This document shows, one piece after another, positions 1-8,640 of a DNA stretch of 64,000 bases. The notes under the pieces are model-generated. The model did no database searches. It saw only the letters and a program-made list of their open reading frames with translations, and was not told where the DNA came from. A program made the translations under genes and the position numbers. This stretch comes from Pedobacter riviphilus (GTDB taxonomy: Bacteria; Bacteroidota; Bacteroidia; Sphingobacteriales; Sphingobacteriaceae): positions 5,332,001-5,396,000 of the forward strand of contig NZ_CP061171.1 of the NCBI RefSeq assembly GCF_014692875.1. Direction: 5' to 3'. The stretch's first letter is position 1. The number at the start of each line of letters is the position of its first letter.

Positions 1-715
1 TTTTACTTCCCGCCATCATCTGGTTAGCTTGTTTAATCTCTTCTAAAAGACTTTTGCCCTTTTTACTTTCCTGAATTTCCTTATCTAAACTGTTAAAAAT
101 CGATAAATAATTTTTGGGTTCCGAATCTGCCCTGCCTAGTTGTTCCAATAAAAAGAGGGTGTGCGCAGAACGGGGATACTTTTTGGCAAAGGCCTTTATG
201 ATATCCAATTGGAACAAGATTTTTTTCTCTCTCCAACGGTCTGCATTTTTAGCCTTTTCCATAATATTGCTTTGCGTGGCTTGGTCAAATTCCGATTCAA
301 CAATATCCAAACTGTCGAGCAGGTTTTTGCTCATATTATCTTTTAGTCTATAGAAGTCTATAAATTGTTCACCCTCTTTGTTTGGAACACTTTTTAAAGG
401 ATATGAATTAATGTTTTTTCCATCAAGAACGCCTTTGAAGCTGCCTTTGTCAAGATAGAAGTAATATTCTCCTTTGTGATCGCCATCCTCGGTTTTTAAA
501 ATGGCATAACCTTTTACCGGGATGTTGATTTTGAAGGTCTGGTTGGCGTTGGTAATGTTTTCAACTTTCAGTGTTTCTCCGTTTTCAGGACTTTGAATGA
601 TCATTACTGCATTTGGACCAAAGTTTTTGGTTTCGAAATTAAATGTAGCAGGAACTGGGTCGCAAGCAGAGAATAGACTGGCTAATAAAATAAGTAAATA
701 GAGCTGTTTTTTCAT
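1..715 (-). CDS. DUF4369-type lipoprotein, 3' end outside window
   Basis: The frame is open from an ATG at 715 down to the left edge, so only the N-terminal 238 residues are visible. It begins with a lipoprotein signal (MKKQLYLLILLASLFSAC) whose cysteine lies at about residue 18. The following region (GYAILKTEDGDHKGEYYFYLDKG) resembles the DUF4369 domain that in Bacteroidota precedes a thioredoxin-like TlpA/ResA domain. The distal part is charged and helical. The thioredoxin half, if present, would lie beyond the edge, so an envelope thiol-disulfide oxidoreductase is only a guess. It is divergent from sdhC, with 237 bp between the two starts. Confidence 0.75.
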   Translation of the reverse strand, partial: MKKQLYLLILLASLFSACDPVPATFNFETKNFGPNAVMIIQSPENGETLKVENITNANQTFKINIPVKGYAILKTEDGDHKGEYYFYLDKGSFKGVLDGKNINSYPLKSVPNKEGEQFIDFYRLKDNMSKNLLDSLDIVESEFDQATQSNIMEKAKNADRWREKKILFQLDIIKAFAKKYPRSAHTLFLLEQLGRADSEPKNYLSIFNSLDKEIQESKKGKSLLEEIKQANQMMAGSK

Positions 716-915
716 GTTAATAATTTGATAGAGCAATATAACGAAAAACTTAGTTGAATTTCGGTGAAAATAAACTCATCTTCATTTTTTTATCATTAAG
801 AAATAAATATTCCCATATTCTTTCACTTTCTTCCGAATATGCTTTAGAATGTTTCTAAATAAAAGTTTTATCGTTGTTTTGTCATATTCGTTTATAAATT
901 AAACTCATAATTAGA

Positions 916-923
916 TACTTTTG
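916..923 (+). promoter_or_regulatory. -7 box of the sdhCAB promoter
   Basis: TACTTTTG matches the Bacteroidota -7 consensus TAnnTTTG and lies 30 bp before the sdhC start. No convincing -33 TTTG is seen at the usual distance; TTTA near 890 is the nearest. This implies a 5' leader of roughly 25-28 nt. Confidence 0.5.
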
Positions 924-952
924 CAAGAAATTTAGATATAAATCCTAATCAA

Positions 953-1633
953 ATGAGTGGTTTCGGAAATGCATTTTCTTCATCAATAGGGAAGAAATTC
1001 ATCATGGGTATTACAGGTTTGTTCCTGATACTTTTTTTAATTGTACACTGCGGTATTAATGCTTTAATATTTATTAACGACGGTGGTTTAACATTTAACG
1101 TAGGCGCACATTTTATGGCCACTAACTGGATTATCCGGGCTGGCGAGATTGTGTTGTTTATTGGTTTGCTTGCGCACATTTTTCAGGCGTTACGTTTAAC
1201 GTTGCAAAATCAGAAAGCACGCCCGGTTAAATATGTCGTAAACGATGGTAAGGCAAACAGTAAATGGTATAGCCGTTCTATGGGCTTGTTGGGTACGCTT
1301 TTGCTGATCTTCCTGGTTGTCCACCTGAAAGATTTTTGGGTAGTTTCTCGCTTTACAGGAATCCCAACGGTTGATGCCAACGGACATGAAGATCTTTTTG
1401 CGGTAATGAAAGAAAAATTTCAGGATCCGGTAAGAGTTGCCGTATATATTTTGGCTATGTTTTCTTTATGCTACCACTTATTGCATGGTTTTGCTTCGGC
1501 ATTCCAAACATTAGGATGGAACCACTCAAAATATAATGGTATAATTAAAGGAGCTGGCGTTTGGTATTCGGTTATTATTTCGATCCTTTTCACAGCCATG
1601 CCGATTGCAGTTTATTTCGGTCTTATTCAATAA
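953..1633 (+). CDS. sdhC: Succinate dehydrogenase cytochrome b subunit
   Basis: This 226-residue protein is the membrane anchor of succinate dehydrogenase/fumarate reductase. It binds heme and passes electrons between the SdhB iron-sulfur subunit and menaquinone. It has about five hydrophobic segments starting at residue 18 ([20 protein letters not shown]), with histidines in membrane segments suited to ligate heme. This is the single-polypeptide form seen in Bacteroidota, which lack a separate sdhD. It is first in the sdhC-sdhA-sdhB operon, 17 bp before sdhA. Identification is firm from order and fold. Confidence 0.93.
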   Translation: MSGFGNAFSSSIGKKFIMGITGLFLILFLIVHCGINALIFINDGGLTFNVGAHFMATNWIIRAGEIVLFIGLLAHIFQALRLTLQNQKARPVKYVVNDGKANSKWYSRSMGLLGTLLLIFLVVHLKDFWVVSRFTGIPTVDANGHEDLFAVMKEKFQDPVRVAVYILAMFSLCYHLLHGFASAFQTLGWNHSKYNGIIKGAGVWYSVIISILFTAMPIAVYFGLIQ

Positions 1634-1650
1634 TTTTTAGCACAAAAGAT

Positions 1651-3630
1651 ATGTCAGATATTAATTCAAATATTCCAGAAGGCGAATTAACCAGCAAATG
1701 GACAAAATATAAGTCTTCTGTGCCTTTGGTTAACCCATCGAACAAAAGAACTATTGAAGTAATCATAGTAGGTTCGGGTTTAGCAGGTGCTTCGGCAGCG
1801 GCTACGTTGGCCGAGATGGGTTACAAGGTAAAATGTTTCTGTTTTCAGGATTCACCACGTAGAGCACACTCAATTGCTGCTCAGGGTGGTATCAATGCAG
1901 CAAAAAACTATCAGAATGATGGTGATAGCGTTTATCGCCTTTTCTACGATACAATTAAGGGTGGCGATTATCGTGCCCGCGAAGCTAACGTACACCGTTT
2001 AGCCGAAGTAAGTGCCAACATTATAGATCAGTGTGTAGCACAAGGTGTGCCTTTAGCGCGTGAATATGGTGGTTTGTTAGATAACCGTTCTTTCGGTGGT
2101 ACACAGGTACAACGTACTTTCTATGCTGCAGGTCAAACTGGACAACAGTTATTATTAGGTGCCTATTCTGCTTTAGAACGCCAGATTGGTATGGGTAAAG
2201 TAGAAATGTATACCCGCCACGAAATGCTTGAGGTGGTTAAAATCGATGGCAAAGCGCGTGGTATTATCGCACGTAACTTAATTACAGGAGAAATCGAACG
2301 TCATTTCGGTCATGCGGTGGTATTAGGAACAGGTGGTTACGGTAACGTATTCTATCTTTCTACCAACGCGATGGGAAGTAATGTTACTGCGGCCTGGAAA
2401 GCGCATAAACAAGGTGCTTATTTTGCAAACCCATGTTATACGCAGATCCACCCAACTTGTATCCCGGTTTCTGGCGATCACCAATCTAAATTAACCCTAA
2501 TGTCTGAGTCGTTGCGTAACGATGGACGTATTTGGGTTCCTAAAAAGAAAGATGATAACCGTAAAGCTTCAGAAATTCCTGAAGATGAAAGAGATTATTA
2601 TTTAGAACGCCGTTACCCTGCTTTTGGTAACCTGGTTCCACGTGATGTGGCTTCTCGTGCCGCTAAAGAGCGTTGTGATGCAGGTTATGGCGTAGGTGCT
2701 TCTAAATTGGCAGTATATCTTGACTTTAAAGCAAATACAGAGCGTTACGGTAAAATCGAAGCGGCTAAAGCCGGTAACCACAACCCTGATAAAGAAACCT
2801 GCATGCGTTTAGGTACTGCGGTAATTAAGGAAAAATATGGTAACCTGTTCGATATGTATGCGCAGATTACTGGTGAGAATCCTTACGAAACACCAATGCG
2901 TATTTATCCTGCGGTTCACTATACCATGGGTGGTTTATGGGTTGATTATAACTTAATGACATCGGTACCTGGTTTATACTGTACTGGTGAGGCTAACTTC
3001 TCAGATCACGGTGCCAACCGTTTAGGTGCATCAGCTTTGATGCAAGGTTTGGCTGATGGTTATTTCGTTCTACCTTACACCATTGGTGCTTATTTATCGA
3101 AAGAGATTTCGGTAAAAGCAATTCCGACTGATCATCCTGCTTTTGTTGAAGCCGAAGAAAGAGCTGTAGGTATTTTAAATACACTGATCAATATCAAAGG
3201 AACCAAATCGGTAGATCATTTCCATAAACGTTTAGGCCACATTATGTGGGAGAAATGTGGTATGGCCCGCAACGAAAAAGGTTTAAAAGAAGCGATTGAA
3301 GAAATCAGGGCTTTACGTGCTGAATTCTGGAGCGATGTTCGTGTACCTGGAACAGCTGATGAGTTAAATACCGAACTAGAAAAAGCTGGCCGTGTTGCCG
3401 ATTTTATCGAACTGGGTGAGTTGATGTGTATTGATGCTTTAAACCGTAACGAAAGTTGTGGTGGCCACTTCCGTGAAGAGTATCAGACAGAAGAAGGTGA
3501 AGCACTACGTGATGATGAGAACTATTCTTACGTAGCCGCTTGGGAATTTAAGGAAGGTGTAAACTTCGAACTTCACAAAGAAGAATTGAAGTTTGAAAAT
3601 ATTAAAGTAGCACAAAGAAGTTATAAATAG
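1651..3630 (+). CDS. sdhA: Succinate dehydrogenase/fumarate reductase flavoprotein subunit
   Basis: This 659-residue catalytic subunit oxidises succinate to fumarate on covalent FAD. The dinucleotide fold is at residues 41-50 ([10 protein letters not shown]), and the FAD-linking histidine is H73 in [12 protein letters not shown]. The fumarate-binding signature ([12 protein letters not shown], about residue 418) and the second FAD segment ([19 protein letters not shown]) are present. The frame is also open back to 1561 inside sdhC, but the ATG at 1651 gives the usual N-terminus and avoids the overlap. Length is normal for Bacteroidota SdhA. Confidence 0.96.
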   Translation: MSDINSNIPEGELTSKWTKYKSSVPLVNPSNKRTIEVIIVGSGLAGASAAATLAEMGYKVKCFCFQDSPRRAHSIAAQGGINAAKNYQNDGDSVYRLFYDTIKGGDYRAREANVHRLAEVSANIIDQCVAQGVPLAREYGGLLDNRSFGGTQVQRTFYAAGQTGQQLLLGAYSALERQIGMGKVEMYTRHEMLEVVKIDGKARGIIARNLITGEIERHFGHAVVLGTGGYGNVFYLSTNAMGSNVTAAWKAHKQGAYFANPCYTQIHPTCIPVSGDHQSKLTLMSESLRNDGRIWVPKKKDDNRKASEIPEDERDYYLERRYPAFGNLVPRDVASRAAKERCDAGYGVGASKLAVYLDFKANTERYGKIEAAKAGNHNPDKETCMRLGTAVIKEKYGNLFDMYAQITGENPYETPMRIYPAVHYTMGGLWVDYNLMTSVPGLYCTGEANFSDHGANRLGASALMQGLADGYFVLPYTIGAYLSKEISVKAIPTDHPAFVEAEERAVGILNTLINIKGTKSVDHFHKRLGHIMWEKCGMARNEKGLKEAIEEIRALRAEFWSDVRVPGTADELNTELEKAGRVADFIELGELMCIDALNRNESCGGHFREEYQTEEGEALRDDENYSYVAAWEFKEGVNFELHKEELKFENIKVAQRSYK

Positions 3631-3649
3631 TAGCAAGAAATGGGTATCA

Positions 3650-3734
3650 AGATTTAAGTATTAAGTATCAAGATTGCAAACCGTCTTGATACTTGATATT
3701 CATTACTCGATACTAATAGTTGATACTTAAATCT
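3650..3734. repeat. Nested inverted repeats between sdhA and sdhB
   Basis: An inner 11-bp perfect inverted repeat (AAGTATCAAGA at 3663-3673 against 3684-3694, 10-nt loop) lies inside an outer 12-bp inverted repeat (AGATTTAAGTAT at 3650-3661 against 3723-3734). Variants of GTATCAAG/TTGATAC recur through the 85 bp. It has no T-tract, so it looks like a REP-like element or mRNA-stabilising hairpin rather than a terminator. Confidence 0.75.
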
Positions 3735-3741
3735 CAATATC

Positions 3742-4512
3742 ATGAGTACAGGAAATATGAACTTAACGCTAAAAGTTTGGCGTCAAAAAAATAACAAAAC
3801 CAAAGGTGCTTTGGTAGATTATAAATTGGCCGATATTTCACCGGATATGTCTTTCTTAGAGATGTTCGATGTATTAAACGAACAATTAATTAACAAAGGT
3901 GAAGAGCCGGTTGTATTCGATCACGATTGCCGCGAAGGGATCTGTGGAATGTGCTCGATGTTTATCAACGGGCGTCCTCACGGACCAAAAGATTTGGTTA
4001 CCACCTGCCAGTTGCACATGCGTTCTTTCAAAGATGGCGATACCATTGTGGTTGAGCCTTGGAGAGCTGCTGCCTTCCCGGTAGTAAAAGATTTAACGGT
4101 AGATCGTTCTGCATTTGACAGGGTTATTGCTGCTGGCGGCTTTATTTCGGTAAACACAGGCAATGCGCAAGATGCGAACAACCTGCCAATCCCTAAAATG
4201 CAGGCAGATGCTGCTTTCGAAGCTGCAGCTTGTATTGGCTGTGGTGCTTGTGTGGCAACCTGTAAAAATGCTTCAGCAATGTTATTCGTATCAGCTAAGA
4301 TCTCTCAGTTGGCATTGTTGCCACAAGGTCAGCCAGAGCGTTACCGCAGGGTGCAGAGCATGGTTGCGCAAATGGATGCTGAAGGTTTTGGTAACTGTAC
4401 CAATACTGGTGCTTGCGAAGCCGAATGCCCTAAAGGAATCTCTTTAGAAAACATCGCGCGTATGAACCGCGATTTTGCATCTGCAAAATTTATTTCAGAA
4501 GAAACCGTTTAA
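3742..4512 (+). CDS. sdhB: Succinate dehydrogenase/fumarate reductase iron-sulfur subunit
   Basis: This 256-residue subunit carries electrons from SdhA to the cytochrome b subunit. An N-terminal [2Fe-2S] ferredoxin fold is marked by C63, C68, C71 and C89 ([10 protein letters not shown] and the downstream TTCQLH). The C-terminal cluster domain has [11 protein letters not shown] from C164 and a second cysteine set in [14 protein letters not shown], giving the [4Fe-4S] and [3Fe-4S] or second [4Fe-4S] centres. It is separated from sdhA by a palindromic spacer and followed by a strong terminator. Confidence 0.96.
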   Translation: MSTGNMNLTLKVWRQKNNKTKGALVDYKLADISPDMSFLEMFDVLNEQLINKGEEPVVFDHDCREGICGMCSMFINGRPHGPKDLVTTCQLHMRSFKDGDTIVVEPWRAAAFPVVKDLTVDRSAFDRVIAAGGFISVNTGNAQDANNLPIPKMQADAAFEAAACIGCGACVATCKNASAMLFVSAKISQLALLPQGQPERYRRVQSMVAQMDAEGFGNCTNTGACEAECPKGISLENIARMNRDFASAKFISEETV

Positions 4513-4552
4513 AAGATATACTGTGCACCCAGCTTAACTGCTGGGTTCTTGA

Positions 4553-4576
4553 GCCTCCACAACGTGGAGGCTTTTT
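4553..4576 (+). terminator. Rho-independent terminator of sdhCAB
   Basis: Perfect 8-bp stem GCCTCCAC/GTGGAGGC with an AAC loop, followed by five T. A smaller CCCAGC/GCTGGG hairpin lies just upstream at about 4528-4545. Confidence 0.85.
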
Positions 4577-4640
4577 AGTTTTTAAAGGGAACTACAAAAC
4601 AATCATAAAATAGATAAAAATATCTGTTGAAGGCACATTA

Positions 4641-4667
4641 TTAGTCTAATGCTGGTTAATAGACTAA
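4641..4667. repeat. Small inverted repeat in the sdhB downstream spacer
   Basis: TTAGTCTA at 4641-4648 is inverted at 4660-4667 around an 11-nt spacer. No T-tract follows. The flanking sequence (4579-4844) is AT-rich and shows no gene. Confidence 0.5.
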
Positions 4668-4844
4668 GAATAAATAATCAATAAATTTTAATGATTTGTT
4701 AGCAAGCTGGCGATTAAAACTGATACACATTTAACATTTGCTAGCTGTTATGAAAACAAATGAAACTTTATATTTTGAAACCGAAACCTTGCACAACAAA
4801 GCTGACTCGAAATAAAAGTTTGCGAAAGTTGTAATAATCTTATG

Positions 4845-4899
4845 TTTGCATATTAAAATTTTGCATATTTAGAAATTTTATTCTGTAATATTTGCATAT
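4845..4899. promoter_or_regulatory. Three copies of TTTGCATAT
   Basis: The nonamer occurs exactly at 4845-4853, 4860-4868 and 4891-4899 in a very AT-rich spacer. It is followed by TATAAATTTAG (about 4911) and a CTCC/GGAG mini-hairpin at about 4926-4939. This could be a regulator binding array or the promoter of a small RNA ending at the 4949-4977 terminator; neither is proven. Confidence 0.35.
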
Positions 4900-4948
4900 A
4901 CATTAAAAATTTTATAAATTTAGTCCTCCGAGACAGGAGAGAAAACAT

Positions 4949-4977
4949 AAAACCCCGGCAATTTTTGCTGGGGTTTT
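4949..4977 (-). terminator. Bidirectional-looking terminator after the BlaI/BlaR operon
   Basis: A 13-bp stem with one G-T wobble (4949-4961 against 4965-4977) and a 3-nt loop. It is A-rich on its left side, which becomes a T-rich tail on the minus strand, and T-rich on its right. It lies 34 bp beyond the stop of the last minus-strand gene of the operon. Confidence 0.8.
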
Positions 4978-5010
4978 GTGTTTTTTAACAGAGCGTTAAG
5001 TTAGATTTTT

Positions 5011-5409
5011 TTAAGCCATGGTAAAATTAACTGCAATATTATATTTTACACGAACTGGTATTCCTTTCTGCTGAGCTGGTTGCCATTTTGGAGATTTTCT
5101 CAATACCCGTAATGCTTCCGCATCAGTTTCTGTCGTGAGTCCTCTAATCACTTGTACATCTGTTAGTGTACCGTCTTTTTCAACAATGAAAGATGCAAAT
5201 ATTTTACCTTGGGTTTTGTTTTTCTTGGCTGCGTCGGGATATTTCATTTCCTTGGCGAGGTAATCGTAAAATTTTGAAATGCCTCCAGGAAACGCTGGTT
5301 GTTTTTCAACAGATACAAAATCATAAACTTTGTTCGGATTGTTCTGCGCTTTTGCCAAATTAAAGCACATGGCGATGCCCGTTAGGGCTAAAAAGATTAG
5401 CTTTCTCAT
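5011..5409 (-). CDS. Secreted stand-alone TonB C-terminal domain protein
   Basis: This 132-residue protein has a Sec signal peptide (about residues 1-21, ending AKA) and a single TonB_C domain (FPGGISKFYDYLAKEMKYP... TQGKIFASFIVEKDGTLTDV). It lacks the membrane anchor and proline-rich linker of a true energy-transducing TonB. It is close in sequence to the second TonB_C domain of the M56 receptor encoded upstream in the same operon (shared KQPxFPGGISKFY, VEKDGxLTD, SPKWxP), so one probably arose from the other. A role in ExbBD coupling is unlikely without an anchor; a ligand or partner role in the envelope is inference. Confidence 0.82.
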   Translation of the reverse strand: MRKLIFLALTGIAMCFNLAKAQNNPNKVYDFVSVEKQPAFPGGISKFYDYLAKEMKYPDAAKKNKTQGKIFASFIVEKDGTLTDVQVIRGLTTETDAEALRVLRKSPKWQPAQQKGIPVRVKYNIAVNFTMA

Positions 5410-5435
5410 TGTTTTTTTATTAAAATGTTGATTAT

Positions 5436-6065
5436 TTAGTTTTTCTTGGGCGTAGCTCTTGATTTTTTAGTGGTAATAATCACGACTCCATTTTTGCCCT
5501 TATCACCATGTAAGGTTCCTGCAGATGAGCCTTTAAGGACTTCTATCGATTCAATAGATTCCTGATCCAAACTTTTTATCTCTGAAACTTCTTTTCCGTC
5601 AATGATATAAAGTGGTTTTGCCTTGGGGTCAAAATCTCTATTTAGTAGGTCTCGCTTCCCAACAGGTGTTTCGCCGTTTGGTGGTGGAAGTACGCGAAAT
5701 CCAGACACTTTTCCATTTAAATTAAGATCAATAGGTTTTATTGGTTTGCCCTTAAGCAGGTTGGAGCCTATAGTATTTTTGGTTTTAATTTCTATTACGC
5801 CCGCAAATCCATCCGATCCGTATTTCGCAACTGCCGAACTGTCTTTTAAAATATTAATTGCTTCTATATTGTCCTGATCAATTGCGCTTAAGGATGTTGT
5901 CCCCCTTATAAACTGTTTGTTCCCATCAATTATAACCAGAGGTTCTGTGCCAGCTATAGGTGTTCCTCTAAGCCTAAATCTAGGTGTTTTAGTACTATCT
6001 GCCTTTTGGGCAAAACCAACTAAACTAAAACCCATCATCATGGTAAAAGCGATTATATTTTTCAT
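5436..6065 (-). CDS. Secreted protein with two TonB-receptor plug-like repeats
   Basis: This 209-residue protein has a signal peptide (residues 1-19, ending GFAQ) followed by two copies of a plug-like unit. The first contains VIIDGNKQ and IEAINILKDSSAVAKYG; the second contains YIIDGKEV and IESIEVLKGSSAGTLHG and ends GVVIITTKK. This pattern is the signature of the SusC/TonB-dependent receptor plug domain, but no barrel follows. It lies 5 bp after the M56 gene, whose C-terminus carries the same unit. Function is unknown; partnership with the receptor is inferred from the operon. Confidence 0.8.
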   Translation of the reverse strand: MKNIIAFTMMMGFSLVGFAQKADSTKTPRFRLRGTPIAGTEPLVIIDGNKQFIRGTTSLSAIDQDNIEAINILKDSSAVAKYGSDGFAGVIEIKTKNTIGSNLLKGKPIKPIDLNLNGKVSGFRVLPPPNGETPVGKRDLLNRDFDPKAKPLYIIDGKEVSEIKSLDQESIESIEVLKGSSAGTLHGDKGKNGVVIITTKKSRATPKKN

Positions 6066-6070
6066 TTTAG

Positions 6071-8056
6071 TTAGAATTTTCTATTAAGTTCGAAAAAATT
6101 AATTGTTTTATCTATCGAAAGCTCTTTTGAGTCAAGTGGCCTGAAAGCGTTGCTTTTTGCGCCCTTACTGGTAACTAAAATGACGCCACCCTTGGCTTTT
6201 GGCCCATATAGATTCATTGCTGTTTGATCTTTTAACACTTCTATTGATTCGATGTTGTTTGGGTTTATCGCATTCAATTGACTGTTATCTGATAATTTAA
6301 CACCATCTAAAATAACTAGCGCATCAAGATTTGTACCCTCTTTTAATCTAATCCGGTCGTTGGAAATGCTACCTGTTTTAGTCTCTTTTGTGGGATCGTT
6401 GATGGTGAAATTAACGTTGATATTATATTTTACCCTTACAGCTAGGCCATTCTGGATACCTGGGTGCCATTTTGGCGATTCTTTTAAAACCCTGATGGCC
6501 TCCTCGTCTGTGCCGCTTCCTAAACCACGTGTAATCTGGATATCTGTTAATGATCCATCTTTTTCAACTACAAAGCTGAGGAAAACCTTACCCTGCACAT
6601 TATTCTCCTGTGCCAACTTAGGATACTTAATGCTGCTACTCAGATATCTATAAAACTTGCTTATGCCTCCCGGAAATTCTGGTTGTTTCTCGATTGAAAC
6701 AAAATCATATACTTTATCTGTATTTTCAGATTTAATAGCGCTGGTTTCCGTTTCGGTGGTTTTAGGAAGATAAGATATGATATTAATCTTGTTCAGGTTT
6801 ACATATCCATCAGATTTAGGCAATAATTTATTCTTAAACTCTTCCGAAGATTCTGGAATTTTAAAACTTACCGTTAAAGCATATTTGCCATCAGCTACGG
6901 TTTTAAATCCTTTATAGGATAAAATTGCTTTCATCACTTCTTCATCACAACCTGCTCCTAGTTCTATATTCGATGTAATATCGGTAACTCTACCGCCTTT
7001 TAGCTTAAATTTTATCTGCGTATTTCCTTGCACCTCATCGCTACTGGCTGCGTTTGGGTATTTAATATTTCTCGATAAAAACTGATAAAATCCCTTCCAG
7101 TTTGCATCTGTTTTGCCATCAACAGAAATTGTAGGTGTTATAACTGGCTTTTCAGGAGCAGTAACCATGTTTTCAACCATCTCGATCGGTTTCTCCATTG
7201 GGATTTGATCTGTAATGGACAACAATTTCTCATTTTTACGAACAGTAGCCGACGAAAACACAATCAGAATGGCAAATAAAGGAATAAAAATTCCATACTT
7301 CACAATAGCGATCTTTTTAGACCGCTCTTTATGAAGCATGAAAATTCTTTTTTTGATCAATGATTTTCCTAAGAATCCATTTGTTAAGGCATTTGGTGAA
7401 ATACCAAACGACTTACTTAGTAATAGCATGGCATATTCAGCTTTATCACCCTGAAATTCTGCGGCAAGTTCATCAGCTAAAAACTCGTGGATATTTTTAA
7501 TGGTGTTTTTGTAAAGATAAATAACCGGGTTTAACCAGGTAATAATCCCTATAATTTCGAAAAATAAAATATCTACGGTATGCCATTGTTTGATGTGTGC
7601 TTCTTCATGAATATCAATCACATCCATTTGCGGTAGTTGCTGATCAATTACTTTTTTGCCAAAAAAGGAGAAAGCCGAGCCAGCCTTATTTATAGTGATG
7701 AGTTTTTTAACTGCTAATAAGTTAAATACCAATCTACCTAAGAAGAACAAAATACCGGCACAATAGATATAAACGAAAGCATTTCCCCAGTTAAAACCAG
7801 TGTTACGTTCCGTTACAATTGTTGCCTGTGCTAATACGGCTTCCCAATTAACTGAAGTATAAACCTGTTGCGCTGCTTTCTGTTCCGTTAGCCATTCTAA
7901 ACGGATAAATGGTATGCATAAAGACAAAACGCCCGCAGATACTAAATAAATGCGGTTTAAAGTGAAGTAGGTCTCCTTATCTAACAGTAATTTGTAAAAA
8001 CCGAAAAAAACAATTAAGTATAAGTTCACCTGTAATAGGTAGTGGGCAAAACTCAT
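6071..8056 (-). CDS. BlaR1/MecR1-like M56 peptidase fused to TonB_C and plug-like domains
   Basis: This 661-residue protein begins with membrane helices (from residue 5) and a gluzincin M56 domain with the zinc motif HEEAH at 150-154 and the downstream ADELAAEF segment. In BlaR1 relatives this cytosolic-facing protease cleaves a BlaI-type repressor. After a helix at about residues 248-268, two TonB_C domains follow (about 320-405, divergent, and about 450-550), then a plug-like unit (VILDGVKL... IESIEVLKDQTAMNLYG) near the C-terminus. A penicillin-binding sensor domain is absent, so beta-lactam sensing is not supported. It overlaps blaI by 4 bp (ATGA). Confidence 0.9.
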   Translation of the reverse strand: MSFAHYLLQVNLYLIVFFGFYKLLLDKETYFTLNRIYLVSAGVLSLCIPFIRLEWLTEQKAAQQVYTSVNWEAVLAQATIVTERNTGFNWGNAFVYIYCAGILFFLGRLVFNLLAVKKLITINKAGSAFSFFGKKVIDQQLPQMDVIDIHEEAHIKQWHTVDILFFEIIGIITWLNPVIYLYKNTIKNIHEFLADELAAEFQGDKAEYAMLLLSKSFGISPNALTNGFLGKSLIKKRIFMLHKERSKKIAIVKYGIFIPLFAILIVFSSATVRKNEKLLSITDQIPMEKPIEMVENMVTAPEKPVITPTISVDGKTDANWKGFYQFLSRNIKYPNAASSDEVQGNTQIKFKLKGGRVTDITSNIELGAGCDEEVMKAILSYKGFKTVADGKYALTVSFKIPESSEEFKNKLLPKSDGYVNLNKINIISYLPKTTETETSAIKSENTDKVYDFVSIEKQPEFPGGISKFYRYLSSSIKYPKLAQENNVQGKVFLSFVVEKDGSLTDIQITRGLGSGTDEEAIRVLKESPKWHPGIQNGLAVRVKYNINVNFTINDPTKETKTGSISNDRIRLKEGTNLDALVILDGVKLSDNSQLNAINPNNIESIEVLKDQTAMNLYGPKAKGGVILVTSKGAKSNAFRPLDSKELSIDKTINFFELNRKF

Positions 8057-8430
8057 TTTGGCTTATGTTTAATTTTATTGATCATTTTTAAAATTTCATC
8101 AACATCGCTTAAATCCAGTTTTTCTTCCTTAACGAAAAAAGAGAACATACTCTCTACCGAATTTTCGAAGTAATTGCCCAACAGTTTTTCTGTTGCATGG
8201 CGTTTATATTCTTCTCTGCTGATCAAAGGATAATATTGGTGGGCCTTACCGAAAGCTTCGTGACCAATAAAACCTTTGGTTTCTAAAATTCTAATAATGG
8301 TTGATACGGTATTGTAAGCAGGTTTAGGGAGGGGTAGCTCATCAATAACTTCTTTGACGAATGCTTTTTCCAATTGCCATAAAACCTGCATAATCTGTTC
8401 TTCGGCTTTGGTTAAATCTTTAATTTCCAT
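8053..8430 (-). CDS. BlaI/MecI/CopY-family repressor
   Basis: This 125-residue winged-helix repressor has the family layout: an N-terminal HTH (LTKAEEQIMQVLW... AYNTVSTIIRILETKGFI) and a helical dimerisation tail (FFVKEEKLDLSDVDEILKMI). Members dimerise on operators and are inactivated by proteolysis from the partner M56 protease. The frame extends to 8460, but the ATG at 8430 gives the usual start MEIKDLTKAEE. It is the first gene of a four-gene operon and its stop overlaps the M56 start, indicating translational coupling. Confidence 0.92.
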   Translation of the reverse strand: MEIKDLTKAEEQIMQVLWQLEKAFVKEVIDELPLPKPAYNTVSTIIRILETKGFIGHEAFGKAHQYYPLISREEYKRHATEKLLGNYFENSVESMFSFFVKEEKLDLSDVDEILKMINKIKHKPK

Positions 8431-8476
8431 AATAGTTAATAATAATAAGGATGACGGCAAAATACTTTGCCTTAGC

Positions 8477-8508
8477 TAAAGTTAAAACTAATTAGTTAGT
8501 TATCCAAA
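8477..8508 (-). promoter_or_regulatory. Promoter and candidate BlaI operator
   Basis: On the minus strand a -33 TTTG (8505-8508) is followed after 20 bp by TAACTTTA (8477-8484), close to the TAnnTTTG box. Between them sits the perfect 12-bp palindrome AACTAATTAGTT (8486-8497), with a further AGTTA half-site adjoining. Placement between the two promoter boxes fits repression by the BlaI-type protein. The transcript start would be about 40 nt before blaI. Confidence 0.5.
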
Positions 8509-8640
8509 TTTTATCGCATAAATTATTAGAAAAATTAATGAGCAAATTTTTTGTTCTACTTTAGGATTTTTCTTTGCGAAGAAGTGATTAAAGATAGATA
8601 TTTATTGTATTGTAAATCAGGTTGTTTGTGTTTGTTTTGG

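Noticed and set aside
1561-1650. Upstream in-frame start for sdhA
   Set aside because: It lies within sdhC, and the ATG at 1651 gives the conserved N-terminus.
3100-3630. Antisense frames in sdhA and other long genes
   Set aside because: Codon bias of the real genes produces open frames on the other strand; no independent support.
6071-8430. Beta-lactam resistance sensor
   Set aside because: The M56 protein lacks a penicillin-binding domain and no beta-lactamase gene is nearby.
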